Of a stretch of DNA of 64,000 bases, positions 1 to 12,200 are shown in pieces (within the stretch, counting starts at the first letter, position 1; each line of letters opens with the position of its first letter). Under the pieces are notes generated by a model. The model was not told the DNA's origin and did no database searches. It saw nothing but the letters and a program-made list of their open reading frames with translations. This stretch comes from Melanocharis versteri (lineage: Eukaryota > Chordata > Aves > Passeriformes > Melanocharitidae): positions 498,787 to 562,786 of the forward strand of contig VZTG01001555.1 in the NCBI GenBank assembly GCA_013397845.1, written 5' to 3'. Position numbers and translations under genes: made by a program.

Positions 1-227
1 GGGCGGTGCTCGGCCCGAGCAGCGGCGGGATCGGGAGCGGCAGCGGGTGATGGAGCGGGCTCGGTGATCGTTCGGTGTGGTCGCACCTCGCCGTGCGCCC
101 CGCGCTGGCCCAGCGCCTGGTTTCGTCTCTTGCGCTTCGCGTACCGTCTGTGGAGAGAGGAGCTGAGTCCCTGAGCTGACCGACTGCGCTGTGCCAGAGC
201 CTTCCCGTCAGGAGCCTCGGCACGAGG
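1..227 (+). promoter_or_regulatory. MRE11: MRE11 GC-rich promoter / 5' UTR at the window edge
   Basis: The first 230 bases are GC-rich and dense in CpG, without a TATA box. This is typical of a housekeeping promoter and 5' leader. The region runs directly into the MRE11 start codon at 228 and the first donor site at 248. A small upstream ORF of five codons plus stop lies at 50-67, if transcription starts to its left. In mammals MRE11 is head-to-head with ANKRD49, so the sequence just left of the window may be a shared bidirectional promoter. That is inference from synteny. The transcription start cannot be placed from sequence. Confidence 0.55.
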
Positions 228-247
228 ATGAGCGCCATCAGCTCGCA
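228..247 (+). CDS. MRE11: MRE11 coding exon 1 (20 nt coding)
   Basis: Only 20 coding bases are present: six codons (M S A I S S) plus CA. The donor gtaagc follows directly. The split codon is completed to CAG (Q7) by the first base of the next exon, restoring the frame into DDEDTF. Reading without the splice runs into intron. Confidence 0.85.
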
Positions 248-3200
248 GTAAGCTCCCGTTGTCTGCTGCTCCGTGCGGTCCTGGCACGTCAGACAGCAAG
301 TGTTTTGTATGTCTGGGATGAGTTAAGAAGAGCTGGGATCATCAGTTGTGTTTTCCCTCAGGTCCTTACGATCATCGTGCTTGCCTTCGTACACATGTGG
401 ATTACCGGTGCAAAGAGAGAATTAGACTGTTCGAGTATTTTTAAAAACAAAAAACATACGAAGGGTTCTTCAGTTTTTGAATAGATACTTCAGAGGGGTG
501 TTTGCAGCCCTTTACTAGAGCAGAATGAGTGGGATAAACAAATCTTCCAACTGGCTGGTTTGGCGATGTGCTATTTGCAATATAAGTAGTGAAATATTTT
601 GACACTCTTACAGGACTGATCTTTGGTACAGTTTTGTGGCAAACTCGGCGCTTCATGACTTTGGACGGATCAGCTTACCTTGCTAAAGACTGTGTAGAAA
701 TTCCCTATGCGTATTGCTCTCTGACATAAGTTTTCCTGTGTTATTCAGGGATGATGAAGATACCTTTAAAATACTCGTTGCTACTGATATTCATCTTGGC
801 TATTTGGAGAAGGATCCAGTGCGTGGAAATGATACATTTGTAACTTTTAATGAAATTCTGGACCATGCTCGAAAAAATGAAGTAAGTGCTACTTTTTGGA
901 GAGGGAGGGATTGAGACTGTTGAAAATACGATCCAATCTGCCAGAAGCTGTAAAGCTTAGTCCTGGTACAGTCTCTAGTGACACCAAATCGAGTGGCTGA
1001 ACTATTTGTTGCATTCAGTTTCGTTTCTGTTTTAGTAAAAGGAGTGCCTGGTTCTTTGTGAGACCATTCTTACTGAATCATGACTTTGGTTGCATTAGCA
1101 GTGTTTTTGGATTGCCTGCACTAGTTTCAGTGGAATTTACAGGCGGTTTGTCACTGCAAGGAGGAAAAATGATTGAGGAGAGTGAGAGTAGCGATATTTG
1201 GTCTTCTGACAAATCAGTAGAGATTTGTTAGAAGCTTTTGATGAGTTGCTGAAGTGAGCAGCTCCGGTGCCTGCACAATTGGCAGCAGAATCCTGTAGGG
1301 TGGTGGACAGAGGGGCTTCCTGAACTGGGGCAGCGTCATGGGGAGCCGAGATTTGGAGCCGAGAGCCGCTAGGAGCCCGCAGCAGCTGATGGGACCTGGG
1401 CTGGGTCAGGAGCAGTGGCAGCCAAGTACCGCCCCGCACACGCCTGTAAAAGCAGCTCCTGGGGAGTGGCAGCAAGCAGGAGCGACTCCAGCATGGCAAA
1501 CAGACATGCTGTGGCAGGACTTTTTGTGCAGGAACGGCACTTGAGCCCTGCCAGCTGCGCCAGGGAGCGGTGCTATCTGTCCAGCAGAAAGCCATGGCCT
1601 TTGTCTGCATCCACCACGACTGACAGAGCTGCCCAGCCAGAGCTCCCTCTCCAGACACAGCTCCGGTTGAGGAGTGTCAGGGAGTGTGTGTGAGAGGCTA
1701 CTGGAATCACACCCTACCTTCCTTGGGACAGGCCTGACAGGCAGACAGGACACGTGTTACAGGGGATTCCCTATCCTCACTCCCTCTGGATGAACTCGCT
1801 GAATTAAGGGACAGGGGACAATGGCAACAAATTCTTGCCCAGCACAGCAGGTGCATCTTTTCTGTGGCTGCCCCACGTGCCCTGGCATAACAGGTGTGAG
1901 GCTCTGCAAGTGGAACTGAACAAGGACAGTGGTTCATCTAGCACAGAGGTGTTGCTGAGGTTAAGTTGCCTGTGCCCAATATCAAAACTCCTTCCATGAA
2001 GAAAAAAAAAGATGGGTTGTTACAGGAGAGCCCCTTCTGATGGGAACAGAAGGTCCAATATACAGACTGGATCCACTTCTTAGGGAAGCTCTTGCATTCC
2101 CGGGGCCCGAATTGGTTGAAGGCAGCTGAACATGATCCAGCATGTTCATGACCAGGTGGCCAAGAATGCCAGTGGCACCCTGGCCTGTATCAGCAATGCT
2201 GTGGCCAGCAGNGACTTGATCATCTTGGAGTATTTTCCAACCTAAATGATTCTATGATTCCATTTTTAAGGACTAGATGTTTATTGGTCAGATTCTTTGT
2301 AATTTTGATGAGGTTTTTTCCTAATGCTTTTCCAAAAGCTAAATATATACAATGTATGCAGAAACTGCAACTAGTACCTTCTCAAAATGAGGTGGCGATA
2401 GCTACTGATTTCTTCCCACTACATAGTGCAGCAGTGAAAAAATAATGTAGCTTTTCATGCCTGTCAAGTGTTCAGGAGCCAGTTTGTAGACCCTTATTAC
2501 AATAGCACACTGATCCTTTTTTTTTACCACTATCAGTTGTATTCTCCTATGGCTCTTCATAAATGTGTCTTTTTGGGTTTGATTTTGTTTTAATTAATAA
2601 TTTAATTACTTTTTCTTTTTCATAAGGAAGTTAAATATTGTTTCTGCTACTACTAACTCCTTTTACCTAGAAGTATATTTCCTCATAAATGAGGAAGTAT
2701 GTGGAACTCCCTAGAAGAAATAATTTAAACAATTTGCTTAGAAGTCTTTCAGGGTAATGCAAAATGTCGTATTAAAATAATAAAGCTTTTTGTTACATAC
2801 AGGTGGACTTTGTTTTATTAGGTGGGGACCTTTTTCACGACAACAAACCCTCCAGAAAAACAGTACACTCTTGTTTGGAGTCACTAAGAAAGTACTGCAT
2901 GGGTGATCGTCCTGTTCAGTTTGAAATTTTGAGTGATCAGGCAGTTAATTTTCATTACAGCAAGTAAGTATATTACTATAAACTATCACGTAAAGCTTGG
3001 TTTGTGTTTTGGATGAGTGTGTTGTGATTTTTAATTTATAACCTCCATGACTGGAACCTGGAATTTTTAGGCCTGTGTGGGACAGTTTACAGGATAACTT
3101 CACCTGTCATCTAAGTCTGTAAAGGAATGCATACAATATTTTGAAAAACTTCTGAATGTGCTGTGACTCTTGATATATTTCTGTAATGTCTAATTTCCAT

Positions 3201-6200
3201 TTTGCAAGTACAGTACAAGTAAACCAATTCACATGAGCTGTTTCGGTAAAATCAGCAGAGTTCCTTGTATGTAAGCAAAGGTTGCACAGCCTAATCCACT
3301 GCTACACAATTTTTTGTACAATTTCTTTCATGGATTGTTCTAAAAAAATAGGTTCTTTTTGCTACCCTATTCGCCATGGGAAGTGCCATTCCAGACCTGA
3401 AGTAGGAATCTTCTTATGCTTAGGCTTAAGCTTAGGCTTATTCGTAATCACTTCATTCTGATTTGTGCCACTTTTATTTGTGATGAAGTTAATTTGAAGA
3501 GAATACTGAGAATCATACACAAATTTGCAGGTATAGTTTAACTTCTTTTCCTCTTGTTGTTCAGGTTTCCTTGGGTGAATTACCAGGATGAAAATCTCAA
3601 CATTTCTATTCCAGTTTTTAGTATTCATGGCAATCATGATGATCCCACAGGGGTAATTATTATCTTAATTGTACTGTTGCATTCCAAAGATATAGAAATA
3701 GAGACTTGTATAGAAATACAGTTCTGGGAGATCACGCTAGTTTTAGTCAGTTGCTCCACTCTGTGTAAATATTTTGTGTATCTTTAGGAATTCTGTTAAT
3801 AAGTGACAAGTTAAGTGTAAGTGTTACATTAAAAAGCAAATGGAAATAAGTTAAGAGATCCATTTGAACTGTGTTTAATTTCTTAATTTATGTAGATTTC
3901 TGTCATTGAGAACAGAATCGCTTTTCATGCCAAGAAGTGGCAGTCTTTCAGAAAGTTTCTAAAACATTCCATCTGTAGAGACTGAAAGCTTTTTTCTTAA
4001 AGAAGGAAAATTTTGATATTTTGATTTGTGCCTGTGTAATTTATATGCATCATGCATTTTTAAGGAAGATAATGTGATGAAAGTGAAATGGTAGCTTAAA
4101 AACAAGCTACTAAAAGTAAGCAGGAAAATGATGTTTAGAAAGCATTAAACTGCATGTGTTGAATTAATAATTTTGCATTTTATGTGAAATAGCAGTGTAT
4201 CATGGAGATGAGTGTTTTAGCAGCAGTTTAACTTTGAACTTATTATGAGGTAGTTACCTTAACCAGTTATTTTTTGTAGTAGTTTACAGACTGGCTGGTT
4301 TGGATGGGGTTTTTTGTGGTTTTGTTTTTCTGAATGATTTAAAGTTTAATTTCACATTGTTCAAATGACTTGTGAGGAAAAGGGACTTTCTTCTGTACTC
4401 TTGAGTACTAACAAAACCCCTAGCATATGTGATGGGGTTTTTCCACTGCAGAAGTTACTTAGGGAAGGATATTGTCTCTTAAGACTTTCACTTAGACATT
4501 AAAGAGTAAATGTTCTGTTCAAAGCTTTATATTTGTTTCTTCATATTTTTTGTAGGCAGATGCACTGTGTGCACTGGATATTTTAAGCTGTGCAGGACTG
4601 CTGAATCACTTTGGACGTTCAACTTCCGTGGAGAAAATAGATATTAGTCCCATTTTATTGCGTAAAGGTAGAACAAAAATTGCCCTCTATGGTTTGGGTA
4701 AGTATTTGTCTGCCAGACTGTGACTGGACTGTTCATGTATCACTGAAATTTAATAGGTCTAAATAAAGTTGGAACAAATGTATAGGGCTGCAACAAACAT
4801 GAGGGTCTGCATAATTCTAAATTAAAGGATATCAATTCTGTGACAGTGCCAGGTTTCTCCTCCTGCTGTGTGTCACTGGCTGACAGGGTTGGGGGTTTTT
4901 TGCTCATTTAGATAAATCTTCCTAAACTTGGTTTTTGTACTTTTATTGGTGTTAAATGAGCCCTGCTTAAGTTAACCGTAGATAATGCCTGTGTATCGTC
5001 TCAGAGCAATCACACTCTTAAATTCTCTCTGTTGTGTATTAAGCTTATTTCATCCTACTTAGGCAAAACTTAAACACCCTATGTTCGTGTGCCATTTTGG
5101 TTATATTTAAAAACATAAGCTGCCTGAGCAGAAACCTAATGTCTTATGTGTCTGTCTGAAGTGGTTTGTAAGTAACATCAGCCATGGGTAATCACAGTTT
5201 CTTTAAAGAAACTTAAGAGTTTCATACTTTAAAGTGGTTCTATGATAAGTTTTCAACTTCAGTTTTGTTCCTTTGTATTTTCTCTACTGAATTCCCCTCT
5301 ACCCTCACTTGTCACTTAGAATGGTTATTTTTGACTGCTTCCTGTCCAGAGAAGTTAACTATTAAGATCTTATTTTTTCACCCTTATTTTTTGTTCAGTC
5401 ATGAGTTCTTAAACACTTAATTCCAAGCAACTTTTATAGCTATAAATTAAGTCCTAGTTGGCCATGATTTTGTATGTTTAATGAAATATTTTGAAAGCTT
5501 GCTAGATGTTTGAAAGGTTGGTAGTTATTAGAATGTTGTAATACCAAAATATAAAAGTTTTCAATACCAAAGTTGTTACTGGGAAAGGCAACAACTTTCT
5601 AAAGTACCAGTGCTGGTGCATGAAGATATGCATGATGTGTTTCTTTGTGTTTGTGCCTGAATTACTTATACCTTTTTGACTTTCTCTGATTCAGAGAGCA
5701 TTTGTTCCTGTACAAAATACGGACACTCCATATGGGATTTATTGATATGCATCATGACCCTGGCTATGGATAGTTTGGGGTTTTTTTTCTTAGTTAAAAA
5801 CATCAAGGATATAATCAGTGACTTCCAGGGATGGGACGTGCACAACTTTCTTGGGCAAGCTGTTCCAGTGCCTCACTACCCTTACAGTAAAGAACTTCTT
5901 CGTAATACCCAATCTAAATCTGTCCTCTTTCAGTTTTAAGCCATTCCCTTGTCCTATCACTGCTTTCCCTTGTGAAAAGTCCCTCTCCAGCTTTCATGTA
6001 AGCCCACTTTAGATACTGGAAGGCTACTATATTTTGTTCTTCATGCTTTTTTAATAGGGTTGCTAGTAAAAATGCTATAAAATGCATTGTTTACCACACA
6101 AAAATAATTTATTTTTTTTTGGTTTGTCCACTTCAGGAGCTATTCCAGATGAGAGGTTGTATCGTATGTTTGTCAATAAGCAAGTAACCATGCTGAGACC

Positions 6201-9200
6201 AAAGGAAGATGAAGATAGTTGGTTTAACTTGTTTGTGATTCATCAAAATAGGTAACAGTACTGAATGAATTACAGCGACTTACGGTTTTACTTCATTAAA
6301 CTGCCTGGAAAAGGATAGGTGAGCAAGCCAGCTGTGTTAGTTCATGCTTCTTGTGAGTAGCTAGTTTCTTAAGATTTCCACAAGTGAAAACATTGTTTTA
6401 CAGCTCTTTTTGGAGAAGAGTCGTAAAGGAAAAGGTTTGACATAATCGAGTTAGGAGAGTTGGGAAATCTCTTCCCAAACTTTTATGGTTAGGGGCAGTA
6501 GAGGATTTGTTGTGTAATATGCATGTAATTAAATCCTTTCTGCTTTTTAGCGCTGGGAGAACATCAAACTTCATGTTGTATTTTCTATCCTTGTTTGAAC
6601 CATAGTTCAACAAGTACCCTGTGTCCCCTTGCACTGCTGTGCTTTACAGATAGGTAACGTGTTCTGACTGCCTACAGGCTTCTCCCAGCAGTGGTAGTAG
6701 GAGCAGGCAGAGTTCTTTTCAAAATACTTTCTTCTAATTTTTCCTGAAGAAGAGGGCAATCATGCTCAAATAATGGTGAGGTAGACATAAACAAATATAG
6801 CTCCTATTACCCTATGTACTGATTTCTGTCTTGTAGGCTGAAGGAATTCACTCACCCATCTCCCTTGTCTTCTGGAAAAGGATTGGGGATGGTGTGTCCC
6901 ATGTCTGTTTAATTCAGCGGGTTTTACCCCACCATTTAAAAACAAAAAACAACCAAAACTGATGGCCATGAGGTGTTATAAAAGCATTCATATAGGAAAA
7001 AACTAAACTCTTGCAATTCAAGTAAGAAGAAAAGGGAAATCCAAATAAAAGGAGGGGAGCAGAAAACAGTGAGCTATGTAAAATAGTGAGCTGTGTAAGT
7101 TGCCTTTTTGTTTAACCAAACATTAAACAACTGCGTAAGGAATAAACATGAAGAAGACCTGATATATATGTCAGATGTTATTTCTGGAGTTCCTGTATCA
7201 TTTTAAATCACACTGATTTTTTTCTCCTCCTTCGCTCTCCTCTTGCCCATCCCTTATTCTTTTCTTCTTTTAAACAGGAGCAAACATGGAGCTACCAACT
7301 ACATTCCAGAGCAATTTTTAGATGACTTTATTAACCTTGTTGTATGGGGTCACGAACATGAGTGCAAAATAGCTCCGTTCCAAAATGAACAGCAACGTTT
7401 CTATGTTTCTCAGCCAGGAAGTTCAGTGGTGACATCTCTGTCCCCTGGAGAAGCCGTGAAGAAGTGCGTGAGCTTTTCTTTTTGTTCTTGCTTATCCCTT
7501 CTCTTACATGTCTCAGGTCTTGTGTTGAGAACAGAAAAATGCTTGTATAAAGTACGAAAAGACTTGTATTACTGTGTGGATTAGCTTCAGAGTGTGACAT
7601 AATAAGCAAAGTAGATGGAATGAGTACCCGGTATAGCTTTTGCTTTGCTTACAATTTAATCTAACGTTTGAAGCAAATGGAACTTAGCTAAGAGGAGTTA
7701 CATCCTGATAAACTGGAATACAAGGAACTGAATGTGAGTGCTTGTGTGTGGAACAAGCACAATCTAAATATAATAAAATGGAAGTTTGGCAGGGCCAACC
7801 CTGAAGTACAGATCTTCCTATAGCTTTTGAAATTTTGTCCCTGAAAAGTAAACATGAATTTGAAAACGAATCTTTGTATCATAGTTCTCTTAAATTTATC
7901 TTCTAGTAAGTCACCTTTCTCCTTCTAGACACATAGGTTTGCTGCATGTTAAAGGGAAAAAAATGAAAATGGAGAAGATTGCTCTAGAGACAGTGCGAAC
8001 TTTCCATATAGAGGATATTGTTCTAGCTGATCATCCACATCTTTTTAATCCTGACAATCCTAATGTTACTCAGGCAATACAGGCATTCTGCATGGAAAAG
8101 GTAACTTGTGATGCTAACAGTTTATGGGTAACAGTGTATGGACAGGGGATGGGATCTGTGACTGGTTTTGAGACTGGAAGATGAGAAATCTTGTGTCTTG
8201 CCCCATATTAAAACAAATTTAGATAGCGTTTCCATAGGAAGCTAATTCTGTGACATTCACTCTGCAGCCTTAGCTTCCAGATTCCGTGATTGGGATGACC
8301 TGTTAAGTAGGCTGGAACTGCTTTTTGGGTGTCCATATCATCTTTGTACAAAAGCTTGCACCTAAGAGTGGGGCAGTGTTGGATGTGCACTTTGGAACCA
8401 GCATAAATACATTGACCTAAACCCTGAGAGCTCGGCCGTGCAGTCTGAAGTGGCAGAAGTAACTAAGCAAGTTTATTAATTGCTTAGTTCTTAGATTTAT
8501 AGAAGTCTCTTTCTGCTTTTCCCTGGAACTAGAAATTTAGCAAAACTTAGTGGCTATAAAATATGAGTGATCAGTGGCGTAGATACTGCTGGACTACACT
8601 GAAAGATAAGCCTTTCATTGTCATATTTGTCTCAGTCATTCTTAATGGTTTTTGGCTGGATGCTGGTACATACGTGTTCAGGAATGAGAGCACATTCTAT
8701 AATGATTTATTTTGATAGCTCCCGTTGCAACTGGATGTATTTTAAGTTGTGCTTGAAATATTCAGGCGTCTGTAAGGGAACAAAGTGGAACTGAGTTTCT
8801 AACTCTCCTTCACAGGTGGAATTGATGCTGGACAATGCAGAAAGAGAACGCTTGGGAAATCCCCGTCAGCCAGAGAAGCCTATCATAAGATTAAGAGTAA
8901 GAAATTGTTCAGCTTGAATTGCTTTGTTTTTAAAGGTCACCGTGAAAAGTTTCAAAGCAAAGTTATGTGTAAACACATAATATATACATTTTTTTGCTGT
9001 GTACAGGCAAATATAAACCACCTACCATACTTCTGTTTACCTGTGTAACTAGTACTCTAAGGTAATGAGATTGGTCATAAATGTACTTCACTGCTGGTCT
9101 GAATAAGGGCAACAAAAGTGGCTATTTCCTGAGAAGTTTTTTTAAGTCATATTATCCTGTTGTGCATTCCTAACTTAATCAGGAACTGTTGTGAAGGCTA

Positions 9201-12200
9201 GTAAATGAAACCAATTAGGAACAAGTTATAAATATAAGCTGTTATTAGCTATTCTGTTAATGTTATTATTAGCTGTTATTAGCCATTAACTATTCTGCAT
9301 AGCAAGGCATTAATTTTAGGTTAACTTATTTCTTACTTCTATTTTTTCCTTTGAAGCATAACAAATTTGTTTTGCATTGTGTGGCTTCTCCATTTCTGTT
9401 TGTTTTGTATTTAAATTTGTCCTTTTCTCTCTTAGGTTGATTACACAGGTGGCTTTGAACCATTCAGTGTCCATCGTTTCAGCCAGAAGTACTTGCATAG
9501 GGTGGCTAACCCAAAAGACATCATACACTTTTTCAGGCATCGTGAACAAAAAGAGAAAAAAGGTGATTATGAAAGAAGGAATCATTGGCTTGCCTTTGTT
9601 TTCATTCTTCTTTATTTTGTTGCCCAGCACTTGCAAAGGCTTGGTGTCTACCATCTAATATGTTACAGGAGGAGTAAAGATGCATTGTCTTATTTAAGTG
9701 TATATATTGTACAATTATTTCTTTTCTATTTCCGGGTTTGTCCAAAATTCTGATATTTAGCACAGCATCTTGTGACAGTTACTCATAAGCAGTTCCTTTT
9801 TCCTTTGGCCTCAGACCTTATTGAGTTGCTTATAGCAATACATATAGCCTCATGCCAGACTGAGTTACTCTATGGTTCTGTGATAATTACCATGAAAGGC
9901 ATTAAGTGTCTCACTCCTGAGACTTCTTAGAATAAGATGATTGGGTTTGGACACTCTGAAGGAAAAGAGATGGGTATAGTACTTTTTCCCTTTGTATTTT
10001 AATTTTATTTTGTAGTACGTCATTTCTTCATACCTAAAATAGTAACGAAGGGTATGGGCTTAAGAGATGTTTATATATTTTTAAAAAAAAGGTCCAAATG
10101 TAGGATAGCATTTTGTTTGCCCTACTTAATCATGTATATAAGGTGCTCTTGTTTTGTCTCTTCCAGGTATGTTTCTGTTCAAATATTTGTGCAAAACAAG
10201 TAATAGCTGTTACTTTTGCAGCAGTTCTCACCATGCCAAGAATTTTTAATAAATGGTTAATAGATGTTATCCAAATACTGGATTTGTAATAGTACCTAAT
10301 GAAGATTCGGCTTGTACAGGAACATAATGTGCTAAAAAACTCTTACTAGTTTGCATTAGTGCGTTGTAAGTGCATTGTCCAATTCCAGTGACGGTTTTTA
10401 TGAATACTATCAGTTCTATAAAGATCAAACCGTGGTTTCAGGAATAAAAACTGCTTTTAGTGAGTTGTTTTTAAAATTATACTGTATTGATCTTGATTTA
10501 TTTTGCTTTGGTTTTCTTTTTTCATAGTTGTGTAATCTCATTAACATTTTCAGAATACACAGTAGCTACCACATCTGTCACCATGTTTCACCAGTTTACT
10601 TTTCCTACTTAATGTGCATGTCAGCTTCAGGAAGGGAATATAAAAGTGATACCATAGCTTTTGCATTGCTTTGTTAGACAGCCTCTAATGCAAGGGAAGT
10701 GGCTAATGAGGTACTCAACGTTTTCATTGTATGTGGACATGGTGGTTCAGTGCAGGTGATGTTAAGACTTCAGGAATTCAGAAGTTATTACTGTTTCTTT
10801 TGTCATAGCTCCTTAAATAATCCCGCAAACAAAACAATGTTTTGTGCTTTCGTGTGGTAGACGTATTAAAGCAGTCTATAGTCACTTTATGTTATTTGTG
10901 TGGTATGTGCTAACCTCAGGTGATTATCGCTCTCATCCTTCTGCCATTCCTGCCTTGCTGCCTGGGAAGGGGGGATGACCTTATGAGCATTTTCTATTGA
11001 AAATCAGTCAGCATGCTGTGGAGGAAAATCTCTTTTCTAGTAAATGGGTTACTTATAAAAAACTTCTGTGCTTTGATGGCTCCTATGATTTTCTTCCATT
11101 TGTGATCTTCTAGACTTCAATTATAATAACCTTCCGAACACAGTGTTCAGTATATAATTCCAGGCGTGTGTTAGTTAGAAGAATTCTTTATATCTGCTAG
11201 AGGTGGAGCTGTCTGCACAATTGCTTTGTTTCCCCATGTTTCCAATGAATAGACTCTAAAAAGAGCAAAAAGCTTTACATATAAAAGGGACCACAATTCT
11301 AAAGACTCCTGCATTAACCTTTTTTCCTGCTACTGTCAGTGGGATAGTAATAATTAAAAGCTGTAAATGTGGATGATGCCACTGTGCTTTTCTATTCTAG
11401 ACATTGATCTTAATTTTGGAAAAATGGTGAGCAGACCTGCTGAGGGAACGACACTGAGGGTGGAAGATCTCGTAAAGCAGTATTTCCAGACAGCAGAGAA
11501 GGTATTTTTCTACCTTCTATAATTTCCCTTTTTAATGTCGTATGACATTTTTATCTTTTATTTGTTTTTCATTCTTAATGAAAGTAGTGTGCCCTGAAAA
11601 GACTCCGACATCCACCAAGAAGTGAATTTATTTCCCATAAAACTGTCTGAGATTTACCACATGAAGTGCGTGTCTTAGACTATCAAGTAACTGCTGTGTA
11701 TAGGTTGTGTAGGTATGTGAACACGTGCTGGTTTGAGAGCATGATAGCTCTTGGTGTGAACTCGCAGTGTCTGCCCTGTACTCAGTGGTGTGTCCTGTAC
11801 TCAGGTACAGGAGGAAAATGGGAGGCAGCATGCTCTGAGGGAAGAGCTGCCTTAATTTACTCTAGGGCCAGTGTGAGACTGTAGCATTTACTGTTACCAG
11901 CTGACTTGGAGTCACTTGTTACTTTGCGGTATGTTTGTGTCCTCAGATGTAGTGCACTTCCGCATTTTATTTAAAGCAGAGCAGGGAGAAGGAAGAGAGT
12001 CTCCCACAATTTGCTTTTTTCCCACCCTGTTGTTAAATCTAGGATATTTTCCTTTCCCAACAACAGTGCAGTAACATCTCAGATAAAAAAATAATCAGTG
12101 AGCCAGGTGCCCACATGCTTGATGTAGTTGATCGAGCATAACTTGCAGAAGCTGTTTCAGAACATGCTTTGTAGAAAGTCTTTAGAGCAAGAATTCTTGA

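Noticed and set aside
1137..1753. Overlapping open frames on both strands in MRE11 intron 1
   Set aside because: A GC-richer intronic patch with no protein similarity, and the frames on the two strands conflict. I could not name a repeat with confidence.
3418..3441. Telomere-like TTAGGC/CTTAGG hexamers
   Set aside because: Only three to four imperfect units. The unit is not the vertebrate TTAGGG telomere repeat.
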